DNA of 64,000 bases from contig BDGG01000002.1 in the NCBI GenBank assembly GCA_001949185.1, positions 7,034,772-7,098,771 on the forward strand. The letters are read 5' to 3'. The notes under the pieces were generated by a model. That model was given only the letters and a program-made list of their open reading frames with translations. It searched no databases and had not been told where the DNA came from. The number at the start of each line of letters is the position of its first letter. The stretch's first letter is position 1. Source of the stretch: Ramazzottius varieornatus (lineage: Eukaryota; Tardigrada; Eutardigrada; Parachela; Ramazzottiidae). Below, in pieces: positions 35,701 through 47,165 of the stretch. The position numbers and the translations under genes were made by a program.

Positions 35701-38700
35701 CTCACAGTTGATCCTGATGATAAACAGAAACAACAATGCAGAACTTACGTCGCTATTGTCTCGACAATCGAAAACGCCGTCACATTTCTTTTCTTTTGGT
35801 ATGCATAAGTTTGTACTGTTGCACCGAAAGTCGTCTGTATGACAAGTCCGATAATCTAAAAAAATAGGAAAAAAATAGATAGCTCTGTTTCCTGTGACAG
35901 GAACGAAACATCAGAGATTATGGTCAAAGCGGCTCGTTGTCCCAAGTGGCGCACAGTTCGATCCATTTTCAATGACGATGCGCACCATGCGAAATAACGG
36001 TCTGGTTCAGTTCATTTGCCCACGTCGCACATATCATGGGGGACTTACTGCAGGTTTCCTCGTCGGAACCATCGGCACAATCGGAAGACTTGTCGCACCG
36101 CCAGTGGCTGGGAATACAGTAAGTGGTATTCCAGGTGTAGGTCCGGCAGGCGAATTGGTGCGTTTGGCACGTTGGCGGAGGACATCCTTGTTGTTCATCT
36201 TCTCCATGAGGACAGTCCCCGTAGTAGTCACATTTCCAGTTTTCCGGTATACACTGTCCATTTGAGCAACGGAAGTAACTGTCGGGACAAGCCCGGCTTG
36301 AGCATTGTTCTTCGTCTGAACCATCCACGCAATCTTTTTCACCGTCGCAGGCGAAGTAGATCGGGATACATTCTTGCGTCGACCTGCACGTAAACACCGG
36401 CGGACTGTACGGACATCCTGAAAGATACAATGGCTCAGTCAATCAAGCGTTACACATGGCGGGATCTCGCTATAGGAAACCAGGAAATACACTCCCCAAT
36501 CAATACCGGCGTCAAATCAGCCGAATCAGCCATTATTTGATGGTGTCTGTTTTTCCAACGTGCGGAATGTGGAGCAGGGCTTTCGTTACTTGTTCAAGTG
36601 CTCTTCACATTTTCCTTCTTCAACACACATTTCTCGGTCTGCCTCGTTAGACATGTCAGCGGATGCCTGTCTTGGGTGCTCGAAGATGTGCTGACCACCG
36701 TGACCAGTTTTTGGCTAGACCTTTCTCGTTGCCCCTGTTGTTCACAGCGTCTCATTGCGCGAAATCGATTAGAAGAAAAGTTTCTTCATTTTGAATCTTT
36801 ATCACAGACAGCTGTTTTCAGCGAATGACAGGTATCGATCGTCCCGAGATACTTTTGTGATGCGAAAGACCACAGTGAACCATGTGGGCCAGAGATTGAG
36901 CACGACAGGTGAAACCTATATTGGAACGCTGATCACATGGCTGAGATCTATTGTAGATGCCGCAGTTTCAAAATCGCGGTAGTGTTCTTTTTCTGTATGG
37001 CAAAACCTTCCTTTGAAGCATTCATGCTTCACGTGGAATCTTTTCATGGCAAAAGCTTAGCCAAACAGTTGCGCTATAATGGTTTGCGAAGAAGTCGGCT
37101 ACAAAACAACTATGTCGAACTCACACCTCGAGCTACCACCTGATTTCCTAGACTAACGTGCTATTAAAGCACGGCTCGGTGCGCGGCCAACGTAAATACA
37201 ATATTCACCGTATCCGCATAATGATATTCTTTCGTCAAGGTTACCCCGAACTATGCAAGTCGGATGACACACAAAAACAACACTGCGTTTTCCCTCAACA
37301 GCACTTTCTTGGCTGCTTCTTAAATTCTTCCTTGTTCACCCCGCTTCGAACGGAATGCCTCAGCGGAAAAACGAGCATTCAACAGCGACACTTTCACCGA
37401 AGTGGAAATATTAATGTCATACGTCCCCGTCCGGTCAACAAGTTGATTGTTGGCCCAACAGCCTTTCCGCAAACTGCTTTCCGTCTATTACTAGGCCACG
37501 GTTCACATTCCATTGTGCCATATGTACTCGGATCGTCGAAACTACGGATAGAATAGCGAAGACGAGAGAGAGAGTCCAACGCAACGTAATCGCAGGAAAC
37601 TTTAACGCTTAATTGTGTGGCGCTGTCGAGCATGGCATTGACAAATGCCCGTATGATATTGAGTGTTACACCTGAAACCTTGAACAAGGTGTGAAGCCAT
37701 AACCGGTACTTCACAAGCCATCAATACGTTCGGCTGTATTTCTCTCCGTGCTGGCCTATTACCCCAGAGGAGACGTAAACATCTCTCCGGGTAAGCTGGA
37801 GAAAGAAGAAATCTGCGAAGAGGATTAAGCGAAACACAATTAAGCCTGAATAACTGTTTTCCTCGCGGCGACTATACTGCTGAGAAAAGCGCATTCATAA
37901 CCATAAACCCCTGCGCATAAACAGTCCACCGTACAGTCCGCAGTCTGATGTGCTTTCGGACATTCGACGTGTAATCCGCTCCGAATCGTCGACGGAACGT
38001 TGAATTTTGACGAGGTACTCGGTTCTGGTGATTCGTCAAAAGTTAGGGCCTGAGTGCTGGTCAAAGACGTCGGTCAAGCGTAAAATATACAAGGCGTGCA
38101 AAGTGCCACAAACACATCAAGCGGACATTTCCGTTCTCTCCAAACCGAGGCCTCTCCTTCCATCGTCGAAACTCTGTAGCAGATGTCGAGGCTCCAAAAG
38201 TCGAAAGCTTCGCGTGTCCTGCTGCCCAATGTCCACTATAACATTATCCCTGCAAAACTACGCCGCGATTTTGTCCCAAACGTGTACTGACGATAGTAAC
38301 TGACGGCCTCTTATTAATCTCGACAACCTCTCCTTTGGGAATACCGGATGATAAACGGTGAAGAGACATTTCCGATTTCCTAAATACCGTTTCCGATCTG
38401 TATATCGATCAAAGGATCACGGGCGGGATAAAGCACAACAAGCGCGCAAACAGAAATGCGCGAAACAGAAACAAAATGCGCAGCGGCATCATGAACCCAC
38501 ATACAGTACAAAACCAATCAAGCGCAGCCAACGTCTGACATGTTACACTACGGCGCACGATGGGCACCCAACCAGCAAACCGGGCATAAGAGTACGGACA
38601 TTGTTGTCGTTTTCAGTTTCGAAATTTGGAGTTTTAAAACCTTCAGAACTTACTTGGCGGCGAAGTTTGCGCAGCCGGATTATCCGTAAATGTCCATTGG

Positions 38701-38735
38701 ACGAGTAGGACAGCTCCTACGAGAAGGATCTGCAT
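18431..38735 (-). CDS. LRP2: Megalin/LRP2-like giant endocytic receptor
   Basis: Forty exons join in phase to about 4660 residues, close to vertebrate megalin. Exon 1 (38654-38735) encodes a signal peptide ([14 protein letters not shown]), followed by a 2.2 kb intron. The ectodomain has LDLR class A (LA) repeats in clusters of 7, 8, 10 and 11, the megalin arrangement, separated by EGF modules and eight YWTD propellers (repeats such as YWTD, YWAD, LAIDW). Exon 38 (18912-19102) holds the transmembrane helix ([22 protein letters not shown]). The tail carries an FTNPMY endocytosis motif (NPxY) in exon 39 (18684-18846) and ends in exon 40 (18431-18591). The receptor takes up lipoproteins, vitamin carriers and other ligands at apical membranes. 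LRP1 is less likely because its first cluster has two LA repeats. Six introns contain the hairpin repeat, one intron uses a GC donor, and exons 4 and 6 are micro-exons. Confidence 0.95.
20812..23990 (-). other. LRP2-like gene: propeller 7 and LA cluster IV (eleven repeats)
   Basis: Exons 23297-24236 (part), 22874-23078, 22164-22812, 21824-22095, 21475-21727, 21176-21412 and 20812-21120. Two EGFs ([21 protein letters not shown]) lead into propeller 7 ([25 protein letters not shown]). After an EGF (AGCSHLCLL) come eleven LA repeats, starting [84 protein letters not shown] and CQETDFKC. Confidence 0.9.
23990..25690 (-). other. LRP2-like gene: LA cluster III (ten repeats)
   Basis: Exons 25559-25732, 25366-25494, 25055-25306, 24870-24992, 24396-24803 and the first part of 23297-24236. 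Ten LA repeats start [72 protein letters not shown] and CATGEWQC. Introns repeatedly cut just before the D-x-D-C calcium motif in phase 1, which suggests growth by exon duplication. Confidence 0.9.
24294..24372. repeat. Intronic hairpin element, copy 4 (LRP2-like)
   Basis: A diverged copy: CAACCAGGTTGTTTTCCC and AAGGGCGCA pair with GTGCGCCGCTTGAGGGAAAG and CGACTTGGTTG. It lies in intron 24237-24395. Confidence 0.65.
28352..28474. repeat. Intronic hairpin element, copy 5 (LRP2-like)
   Basis: Outer arms GAGCTCGGCAAATAAACT and GGTTTGCCTCGGCACC pair; the inner right arm is CGTGCGCCACTTG. The left inner arm is mutated to CGAGCGGCGCA. It lies in intron 28284-28512. Confidence 0.8.
29813..29940. 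repeat. Intronic hairpin element, copy 6 (LRP2-like)
   Basis: CAAGTGGCGCGCA and TGCGCGCCACTTG are perfect complements around a loop with CTTATTGGC. Outer arms TGGGACGTGAGGCAAATG and TCATTCGGTCACATCCCA also pair. It lies in intron 29776-29976. Confidence 0.88.
30830..32160 (-). other. LRP2-like gene: LA cluster II (eight repeats)
   Basis: Exons 31752-32160, 31554-31693, 31374-31464 and the first part of 29977-31297. Repeats start [57 protein letters not shown] and CPSGQYRC. Most keep the acidic calcium cage (DNSDE, DGSDE). Two EGF modules follow ([22 protein letters not shown]). The count of eight matches megalin cluster II. Confidence 0.9.
32205..32316. repeat. Intronic hairpin element, copy 7 (LRP2-like)
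   Basis: CCAAGTGGCGCACA pairs with TATGCGCCACTTGG; outer CGGGAGGTCGCAAATGATC pairs with GATCATTTCCCG. It lies in intron 32161-32339. Confidence 0.87.
32340..34316 (-). other. LRP2-like gene: propellers 1-2 with EGF
   Basis: Exons 33116-34316, 32577-32891 and 32340-32501. The large 1201-nt exon holds most of propeller 1, an EGF ([14 protein letters not shown]) and the start of propeller 2. Propeller 2 ends in 32577-32891, and the next exon opens an EGF (CSHFCFPKL). YWTD-class repeats include [10 protein letters not shown] and [10 protein letters not shown]. These blades release ligands at low pH in the family. Confidence 0.88.
34355..34482. repeat. Intronic hairpin element, copy 8 (LRP2-like)
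   Basis: CCCAATTGGCGC pairs with GTGTGCCACTTGGG around a loop with CTATTGGC; outer GGAGCCAAGAAAACGAAC pairs weakly with GTTTGATTGCCGAGCTTCC. It lies in intron 34317-34506. Confidence 0.8.
34508..36417 (-). other. LRP2-like gene: LA cluster I and first EGF pair
   Basis: Exons 36049-36417, 35749-35855, 35649-35661, 35448-35560, 35351-35378, 35207-35275, 35008-35127 and 34507-34928. The first eight hold seven LA repeats, each with six cysteines and the calcium-binding DxSDE-type end (for example [10 protein letters not shown] and [10 protein letters not shown]). The last exon carries two EGF modules ([21 protein letters not shown]) and enters propeller 1 at [12 protein letters not shown]. The 13-nt exon 35649-35661 encodes ELGC, which closes LA repeat 4. 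Confidence 0.9.
35913..36040. repeat. Intronic hairpin element, copy 9 (LRP2-like)
   Basis: CCCAAGTGGCGCACAGTTCG is clear; the right arm is degraded to GATGCGCACCATGCG. Outer ends TTATGGTCAAAG and CACATATCATGG pair partly. It lies in intron 35856-36048. Confidence 0.7.
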
Positions 38736-40847
38736 TTCCAGGCGCACTTCTCATCTACACTGGCTGAGCATTTGGATACAGCGTCGCGACGATTCGACTC
38801 CGCAGCGTCCAGGAGGAATCGGGAATATTATCCGGGGTACGTGTACGTTTAATGGAACACGCAGGCTGCAAAATGGGATCGCACAGCAATGAGGTAAGTC
38901 AGAATTATTATATTAAAAATATTTGCTCAGGAAGTGCCGTGTTGAGAGCTTCAATCTATAATATGAAGGATGGAGGGATGTCAAGGACAACACTGCAGGG
39001 ACGGACACAGTTATACAGATTCGACTGGCGCACACTCCAACAACCTCAACCGGTCAGGTAAGCACAGGTAAGCTTTCTGTCCTGAACGTTTTTTGCCGCA
39101 CCGCAGATGCCACGTTAGTCAACAACACTTCAAGCTATGAAGTTTTGTGATGCTCGATCGTACATGCGCACATCCGTGCCACAGAATTGCAGAATCACAT
39201 TATACGAAAAGTATCGCTCATTTAAGCCTCAGGGTGAGGTCCTATTCCGAACGTGCATTCTGTCTGAGGGGAGTCGGATCGCCGCCTACGCGTTATGATT
39301 GCCCAATTGTGTGGTCGGCCTTAAACCATTTCGGGTACATCTCAGTACGATCATCTCTGCCTGTGTTTACCTGCAGGCTACCGAGTACTAGCTGCGGCAC
39401 TGCTGCGCGAAGTTGAACGGCAAGGTAGCCTGCCCCTTCAGATCCACCGCATCTCTCCACAGCGGTCTCAAGAGACAGGAAAGAATTGCTAAGTATAATT
39501 TGCAAAACAGTTCACTAGGTGCTGGCACTATCGGAGGCGCAAAATATGGAAATTTTGAGCAGATTTTCGGGTTCCCCTTTCCTCTACAAGAGTCTCGGAA
39601 ACCGGGATCAGTTTGTGATGATACTTGAAGGCTGGACAGACTATCTGTACGCGGAGTAGTTTTTGTCTGTGCGGTCACGATTACATTATGTGCATCAACT
39701 GATGCGTTTCAGCTTAGCTTATCTTACAACAAAACTCTCGCGAATGACACAAACGGCGAACCCTTCAACTCGAAGTTCCGCAAGCACATTGATACCGGCT
39801 CACCGAAATCGACTGTGCGGGGATAAGGATTGACCACATTACAGTCATTATGTGTTGCTCGTTCCAGGACCTACAGCTCTCTAAGTATATTTAACAACAA
39901 ATGAAAGTCACGAATTCTCTCAGTTTGCGGTACTCGGAATCGAGGGAATGGGGGATTCGGGCTCTCGGCTGATTGAGGTGCGCCATCTGTCTTGCGGACA
40001 CAACACTCGCGTTACACCGCCCACCACTATGTCCGAAGGAGTGGGAAGGATGGACGCATTTTGGAGCGCACTTGGTCCACAGGACATCACGCCAACTTAT
40101 TAGAGTAAGTTCGCCACCCCACCAAAATCTATCACGAGACTAATGTGCCGTTAACTGACGTAACTGCGCGCTTGGTTCCAGGGTGGACGAACTCGGAGAA
40201 CCATATTTCGTGGGAAGACGGGATTTTCCCTGTCGCATGTTCCGAAAGAATGGGTGTTGCGGATTGTCGATTTTGATGGTCCTGCGTCAATCAGTGTGTC
40301 AGTAGAACGCACCTTATGGCGGAAACTGAGAATGGATACAGCTATGCCAAATTTGTCTGTTGCCGATTAGGTAACGCATTGTAAATACCTCTAAATAATT
40401 TTTTAATTTTGGCTCTCAGAATATACGAAACGCCGAATGAAGAACCGATATAGCATGAGGTGTAGATTGAAAGTCGCGATGATGTCATGTAGACTGGCAG
40501 GAGTTTGAAACGTTACAGAATGAGTTGTGTCTTGTAACCGTGACATAGTACCTTGTCAACACCAATAGTAATACGCCTGGCGGAAGCCGCTACTGACCGC
40601 AGGGATACTAAATCAGCTCCAAAGACAATATACAGCATGCGAGATTTTAGACGTATGAATCGTGCAATCTGAAGCGTATTGAATATAAATAGGACTGTTT
40701 TTTCCCGTTTTGTAACACGGTAGTAAATTGTGATAGTGCTGAGGTTGGAAAATTTTTACACCTTGTTTATTAGTAAGCTGGTGGCTCCTTACCACGAACG
40801 CGCATGCAAACTTCCACGGCCATTTTTTGTAATCTACCTGAGCTCAA
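38736..40847. other. Divergent intergenic region between LRP2-like and peroxidase genes
   Basis: The two genes start on opposite strands about 2.1 kb apart, so both promoters must lie here. I see no further coding exon: the frames present lack splice-compatible partners or domain features. Specific promoter elements are not identifiable by eye. Confidence 0.5.
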
Positions 40848-43800
40848 ATGGGGCTCTTCCAATCTGCCCAGTCTTCGGCGAGCTGGGCTGTAATATGGAT
40901 AGTTTGTTCTGTGTTGACGAGCGCAAGGATCTCTTGGTAGGAATATCCATTTGAAGTGACGAATTATCTTATTGTTCTTTATTATCCTTGTTTTCTAGCG
41001 AACCGGCTCAGTTCTCGAACCTTACCGCGTTTGCGAACTCTTCGAGAGTCTTCGTGCGTCCTAGCGCGCCGTTGAAGACAGAACATCTAGACGAGTGGTT
41101 TCGTGAAGCCCTTCAGAAGCACGAAAGTCTCATGCAATGGGAAGAGGAGCTCCTTCATGCCGGTTAGTCCTTGCTTTCCCCAACCCTGCGATTTTGACGA
41201 AACATACAACGGTTTGTTCATCCGTCCGGCTGGGTTCTCTTTGGAAAATAGGCAGGGAACTGATTCCAGGAACTCCCAGCTATCTGGAGTGGTTGTTACG
41301 TCGGTCCCCCGCACCCGCACGCGATTTGGCGCAGTTTGCTCTGGTGGTGGAAGATGTGGCACTGCAGGCGTCAAAATGGTATTGTCTTAGGCTATGTTAT
41401 GAGAGACCGGATTATGTTTTTATAAGCTGAGCTGTCACTATCCGCCATATCGCCTTGTGTAATCCCGTGACTATAACCACGAATTAATCACCGCGCTTTC
41501 TTTCGAGATCGCCGGGCTGTGATGTAAGCGGCTGCCGTACCTTTCATATACCACAGTCACCAACTATTCCATCGTTGCAGGACGAAACTTAGTAGCCGTG
41601 GGGTAGTATCTGTGGATTTTTCCCAAATCAGTACTGAAGGTACGGAGATGCAGAAGGAATGCCCGCTGGTCGAGATAGGTCCTTGTCGAGCCAACAAGTT
41701 TAGGTCTTTCGATGGGCAGTGCAACAACGTCGAGAACCCAAACTGGGGGAAGGCTTCTACGGCCTTCGGTCGTGTTTTACCCAGTGCCTATGCCGATGGA
41801 ATTCTTACTCCACGTATTGCGGCTGACCATCAACCACTTCCGTCAGCTTCGTCCATCAGTGCGCTCGTCCACAAGGATGTTGAGGCACCGCATGAACATA
41901 TTAGCCAGATGGCGCCTATGTGGGCCCAGCTGGTCGAACAGGACATTTCGAAATCGACGGTCTATGGAGGTAGTCGAATTATCTTGTTATTTTTGGAAAT
42001 GGAGGTTTATTTGTGAATTGTTTTTTATCAACAGGTTTACCGGATGACTTCCCAATCTCCTGCTGCCGATCAACTGCCGTCCACCCCGAATGCTTTCCGA
42101 TCATCGAGGCGAACAACTTCGTCGGCATGCAGTTTGGAAATGCAACGTGCCTCAACTACATTCGTTCCTTGACCGTACCGTCATCTGGTTGTCGTTTGGG
42201 TGAGTTTCTCCCAAAGTATATACAGAAATGACGGAGGTATCTTTTTGTTATTGGTGGGCTTTATCAATGTTTATGAACGAGCTGATTATTATTCTTGGTG
42301 CTGTTGATGAATTTAATACTGTAAGAATGATGTGCTTTCGATGACTGACATTGTACGTAACAGAAATTCTGTAATCGTCGGCCTTGATGTGAAGATTACT
42401 TAAGGCTCTAAAATTTCTCATGGTTGCAGGTGCGAGACAACAGGCTAATGCTGCGACGCATTACTTGGATGCCTCCAACATCTACGGGGCTGAACAAGGC
42501 TTCCATTCATACTTCGACGATAAAGGTAACTTAGTACACACATGCGATGCAATGGCTTAATTAACAGCGAAATCGGAACCTTCCCAACAGCAGTCAATCA
42601 TGATCTTGCTTCATAGGAATGCTGTATATGCCGACTGACCACAGTGCCAAAGGTCTTCCTGAAGAACTTACCGATGTGGCCGGATGTCACCGTCCAAATG
42701 CCGACCCGGCAAAATGCATGAGATCTTTTGCCGCTAAATCCCGGGGACATGGGTTGGTTCCTGTGACAGTCCTGAAAGCCATGTATGAAAAACTCTCCTT
42801 ACTGGCAGAATTTGGTAATGTTTGTCCTACAGCTTCTTTCTGGTTGTTAGTCTGATGCGAGAACACAATCGACTAGCTGCGGCTTTGCACAAGATAAATC
42901 CCCATTGGGACTCTGCAATCACGTTTCAAGAAGCTCGACGCGTCGTCGCTGCTCAGGTACAGCATATTACAATGAAAGAGTTCCTTCCTCTGGTTGTCGG
43001 ACAACAAGCCATCGAAAAGTACCATCTGAATTCGAGTGATCACGATTTCTTCAAAGGTACGCTTTTCTGGAAATGCCCATGAGCGCAAAGGATGTGATAT
43101 TTTGACTGTTCCACTTCACAGGTTATTCTATGAGGACTGAAGCTAGCGTGGACGCTGCAGTCAGTGTTGCTGGGTTGAAGTTCTGGCATAAGCTGATGGA
43201 CGACGGGATTCTCCACAGTTTGGCGAATAGCTCGCACACTGTCCGCTTGTCCAAAGAAATGCTTCAGGTTTCGCAAGTCTTGACGGAAGGCGGATTTGAC
43301 AGTTACCTGTTGGGTATGGTGCGCCAAGCTAGCCAGCAGAAGGGTGCTGGAGTGACGTCCCAGCTTACCCAGCACTGGATGCAGGGACCCGAAGACACTG
43401 AAGGCTTGGATCTACCGGCGATCACGATTCAGGTGAATGCAATTATCATCAAATCGCATTGCGGGGACGGTTTCAAGCACTTTGGTCTTTTAGCAAGGAA
43501 GAGACCATGGCGTGGCCGGTTATAACATATGGCGTAAGCACTGTGGCTTGTCTCGCGCCAGTTCGTTCTCAGATTTCCAAGACACAATATCGAAAGCGAC
43601 TGTCAAGAAACTAGACAAAATCTACCGGTAAGCTATCCGTCACATGAATTGTAACTGCTACCACTTTGTGCGTCGTATTGATCAATTCTCTCGTCCTTAC
43701 AGGTCCGTGGAAGACGTCGACTTATATACTGGTAGGTCTTCCTTTTCAAACTAACCTTGTTCAAACTTGCCCAAGAGAATTCAGCCAAAAAGAAGGACGT

Positions 43801-46800
43801 TTCTTTGGCGGTCCTTTTGTTCGAAATCTGCTTGCTTGGTTTATTAGCTCCCATTTCGTTTTTTCTCCGTGGCAGGCGGTCTGTCGGAAACTCCACTTCC
43901 GGGTGCGCTAGTTGGTCCTGTTTTTGCCTGTATGCTTGGACGACAGTTCTCCAGGCTCCGACGAGGAGATCGCTTTTGGTACGAGAACGATGTACCTCCA
44001 TCGGCGCTATCCCTGGGACAGCTGGAAGAAATACGCAAGATTACACTGTCAAGACTGATATGCGACAACGGTGACAACATAACCACCATTCAGCCTCGCG
44101 GTTTTCTTCTTCCCGACATCCATCTGAACGCTCCTGGTTCCTGCGCCGCACTTCCCGAGATGGATCTGTCTCAATGGAAAGAGAGCGATCCAGCCTTGAA
44201 CAATACTACGAACCAGACAGATCTCCTGCAACACAGGGTTCGCCGACAGAACTTCCGGTTCCCACAGGGTAACTTCCGTCAGCAGGCAAACGTGCGCCAG
44301 AACCGACAGCTGCAACCGGTCAACCAGTTCCAGAATATCAATCCGCAAGACAATACTTGTGGGGAGAGAAGTCAGGGATGTAACTCAGCCAACAAGTTCC
44401 GTACAGTCTCTGGATTCTGTAATAATTTGAACCACCCGGAATGGGGAACATCCAACCGGCTGTTCTCGCGATTCATGGCACCAGCCTACGATGACGGTAA
44501 GCCATCCTTGCTGATTACTGCGTCACTGCTTAAGTGTTAATTCGTAACCTTGAGCAACTAAGTTGTCTTTTTCTAGGGGTAGGGGAAATAAGGAAGAGTA
44601 GTGCAGTGGGCGGATCTTTGCCACCTGTTCGAGCTGTACGAACTCAAGTGCTGACTGACGTCGACCGACCTCATCCTAAGTTCACGGTAAAAAGTCTCCT
44701 CTGAACTTTTGCAGTGAGTCCGCAGGGAAAACTTGAAGGTCTATATTGGTAGCTCGATAAACTAGCTGACCATGTGATTTCTTTTCCCAAGTGGCGCATG
44801 TTCTCGGTATTACAGGCCGAAAGCGTGCGTCACTTGGAAAAACGATCTTATCAAGTTTGCTTGCCAAGCTAGCTTCTTGATGACTGTGAAAATTGATTAT
44901 CAGTTTCCACGACAAGCGAAATATGGAATACCATTGTTCTATGTTGCAAAGTAAAGCGTTGGTCTTTGTAGACCTTGTTGATGACATTCGGCCAATACGT
45001 TGACCACGATTTTACCAACACACCCATGGCTACCAGCGGCAACGGCGGTTTCCTCTCCTGTCGGGATTGTAACTCTGATCAAACTGTCAGTCGGGAATGC
45101 GCACCCATCAGAGTTCCACAAGGGGATCCCGTCATGGCGGCGTTTGACCAACGTGGACAACCGCTATGTCTCAGCTTCACTCGCTCTCAGTCGAACCGAG
45201 GCTCCGACGGAAGAAGGCAGCAACTCAACCAGCTCACTTCGTACCTGGACGGGTCCAACCTATACGGAAGTAGCGTGTGTACGACCCGAAACCTCCGCTC
45301 GTTTAATGGCGGTAAGCATAGCACTTCTGGTTAGATTCATACAGCTTATATCTCACGGATCTGTCTTTCCCTGCAGGCCGAATAGCCATGACGAGGAATC
45401 GCAATGGGATGAAGGATTTACTGCCTCAGAGTACCAACCGTAACGATGTCGAGTCTTCGGAATGCCGGAGTACGAACCCCAACAACTTGTGCTTCAAGTC
45501 CGGAGACGCCAGAGTATGTGACTTTTTTCTGTTCGCTGACTTCCGGTCATTGGGCGCCTAAATACGAATCACATGTTCATTTTTTGTCGTTTCAGTCTAA
45601 TGAACAGCCCGGATTAGTCATTATGCACACGATATTCGTACGTTGTTCATTTGCTAGTTATCAAAATTATTTAGATTTAGCGAAATTTATTTCTTGATGT
45701 GGTTTTGTAGGCTCGGGAGCACAATAGCATAGCAGACCAACTTCGAGCCGTGAACCCACAATGGAACGACCAAAAGTTGTTTGACGAAACACGTCGCATA
45801 GTCACCGCCCTTCTCCAGCACATAACCTACAACGAATGGCTCCCTCGCGTAGTCGGCCAACCCGTCACAAACCTCTTCGGTCTGGCCTTGAGGAAGAGCG
45901 GGTTCTACGATGAGTACGACGATACATGCGACGCCACCATTAGTAACGAGTTCTCAACGGCTGCCTTCCGCTTCGGTCACAGTCTCGTTCCTTCCAAATA
46001 CGGACGTTACGATAATACGTTCAACTCCGTCGCTCCTTCTGTTAACCTGTTCGAGCACTTCTCCAGAGCCGATCTTCTGTATGATGACCTGGGTGTGGAT
46101 AAGCTTTTGATTGGGTTTACCATTGAGCCAATGCAGAGCGCGGACTTCTCGTTCTCGCAAGTAGTGGCAAACCGTCTCTTCCAAGAACCAAGGGCGGCGC
46201 TGGGTACGGACTTGATCTCGATCAACATTCAACGAGGGCGCGACCATGGTCTTCCGGGTTACAATGCTTACCGAGAACGGTGTAACATGACACGGGCCAG
46301 GACCTTCGACGATCTGTTAGGAGATATTCCGAAGTTTCTAGTGGATAAGTTCGCACAGGTGTACAGACATGTCGACGATATCGACTTGTTCGCTGGTGGA
46401 ACTTCCGAACTTCCGGTTGTTGGAGGTACTTTGAGACTTCTTTCCTTCTCGTATGAATGTGTTACTGTGCAGTTTGTCATCGATGAACTTGGTTTCCAGG
46501 TCTTGTGGGTCCAACATTTGCTTGCATCATTGCTGAACAGATGTTGCGAGTTCGAAAGTGTGACAGGTTCTGGTATGAGACCAGCGACCCCAATCTGAAG
46601 TTCTCGTCAGGTGATACATTAGACCTAAATGACTCTGACTTTTGGCTTGTACTGTAATAATGGAAGTGTTAATGAACGTTGTATTAACGTGTGTTGGTTC
46701 TCGTTAGCTCAACTGGCCGCCATAAGGAAAGTCACCATGGCTCACGTCGTTTGTAAGAACTCCGATACGATCAACCGCATCCAGAGAAACGTCTTCGACT

Positions 46801-47165
46801 TGCCGGATACATTCCAGAACAGTCACATTCCTTGTGACGATATACCTGGTCTTGATGTTACACCTTGGCAACAGGTAAGGGAAGCATTCATCTCTGCTGC
46901 AGTGTGGAATTGCATCGGTTCTGTCGAGCAGGTGACCGCTTGTACGATGGCCGGAAGTACCTTCCAAGTGGGAGAAACCAAGAGGATTTCTCCGTGCAAG
47001 ACGTGTACCTGCACGACGAACGGCCCGGACTGTCGGTCGTTGAACATGAGAAGCTGCGCCGATCTGGAGCAGGATTTTTCGCGGGAGGAAATCTTGGCGG
47101 ATGATGTCTGTAAGGTGCAGTGCATCAAAGAGTTTTCAGACTCCACAGACAGTGATAATTTTTGA
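40848..47165 (+). CDS. Tandem two-domain animal haem peroxidase with C-terminal VWC-like module
   Basis: Twenty exons in phase give about 1444 residues: 40848-40936, 40999-41162, 41270-41378, 41581-41969, 42035-42199, 42430-42525, 42617-42782, 42851-43056, 43122-43432, 43494-43627, 43703-43731, 43876-44496, 44577-44686, 44972-45311, 45377-45513, 45596-45637, 45711-46425, 46500-46610, 46708-46874, 46932-47165. Exon 1 encodes a signal peptide (VIWIVCSVLTSA). Domain 1 retains REHNRLA, QGRDHGVAGYN and an FWH proximal site, but its distal-histidine site reads LVEQDIS. Domain 2 has all key residues: QYVDHDFTNTP (distal His), AREHN (Arg), FRFGHSLVP (proximal His) and RGRDHGLPGYN. A basic HRVRR site separates the domains. 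The C-terminus (ACTMAG...CKTCTC) resembles a VWC module. Family members oxidise substrates with H2O2 outside the cell, for example in matrix or cuticle crosslinking or immunity. It is not peroxidasin, which has LRR and Ig domains. Confidence 0.92.
44749..44874. repeat. Intronic hairpin element, copy 10 (peroxidase)
   Basis: TTTTCCCAAGTGGCGCATG pairs with CGTGCGTCACTTGGAAAAA; loop TATTACAGGC. Outer TAGCTCGATAAACTAGCTG pairs partly with AAGTTTGCTTGCCAAGCTA. It lies in intron 44687-44971. Confidence 0.87.

Noticed and set aside
18431-38735. LRP1 as identity of the giant receptor
   Set aside because: LRP1 has two LA repeats in its first cluster and a furin site before a short beta chain. Here cluster I has seven and the layout matches LRP2.
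42783-42850. Peroxidase exon 7 ending at 42814 (donor GTAATG)
   Set aside because: No acceptor in the right phase keeps the REHN motif. Donor 42783 (GTATGA) with acceptor at 42850 restores it with normal spacing.
40848-47165. Peroxidasin as identity of the peroxidase
   Set aside because: No LRR or Ig domains; there are two peroxidase domains in tandem. The VWC-like tail alone is not sufficient.
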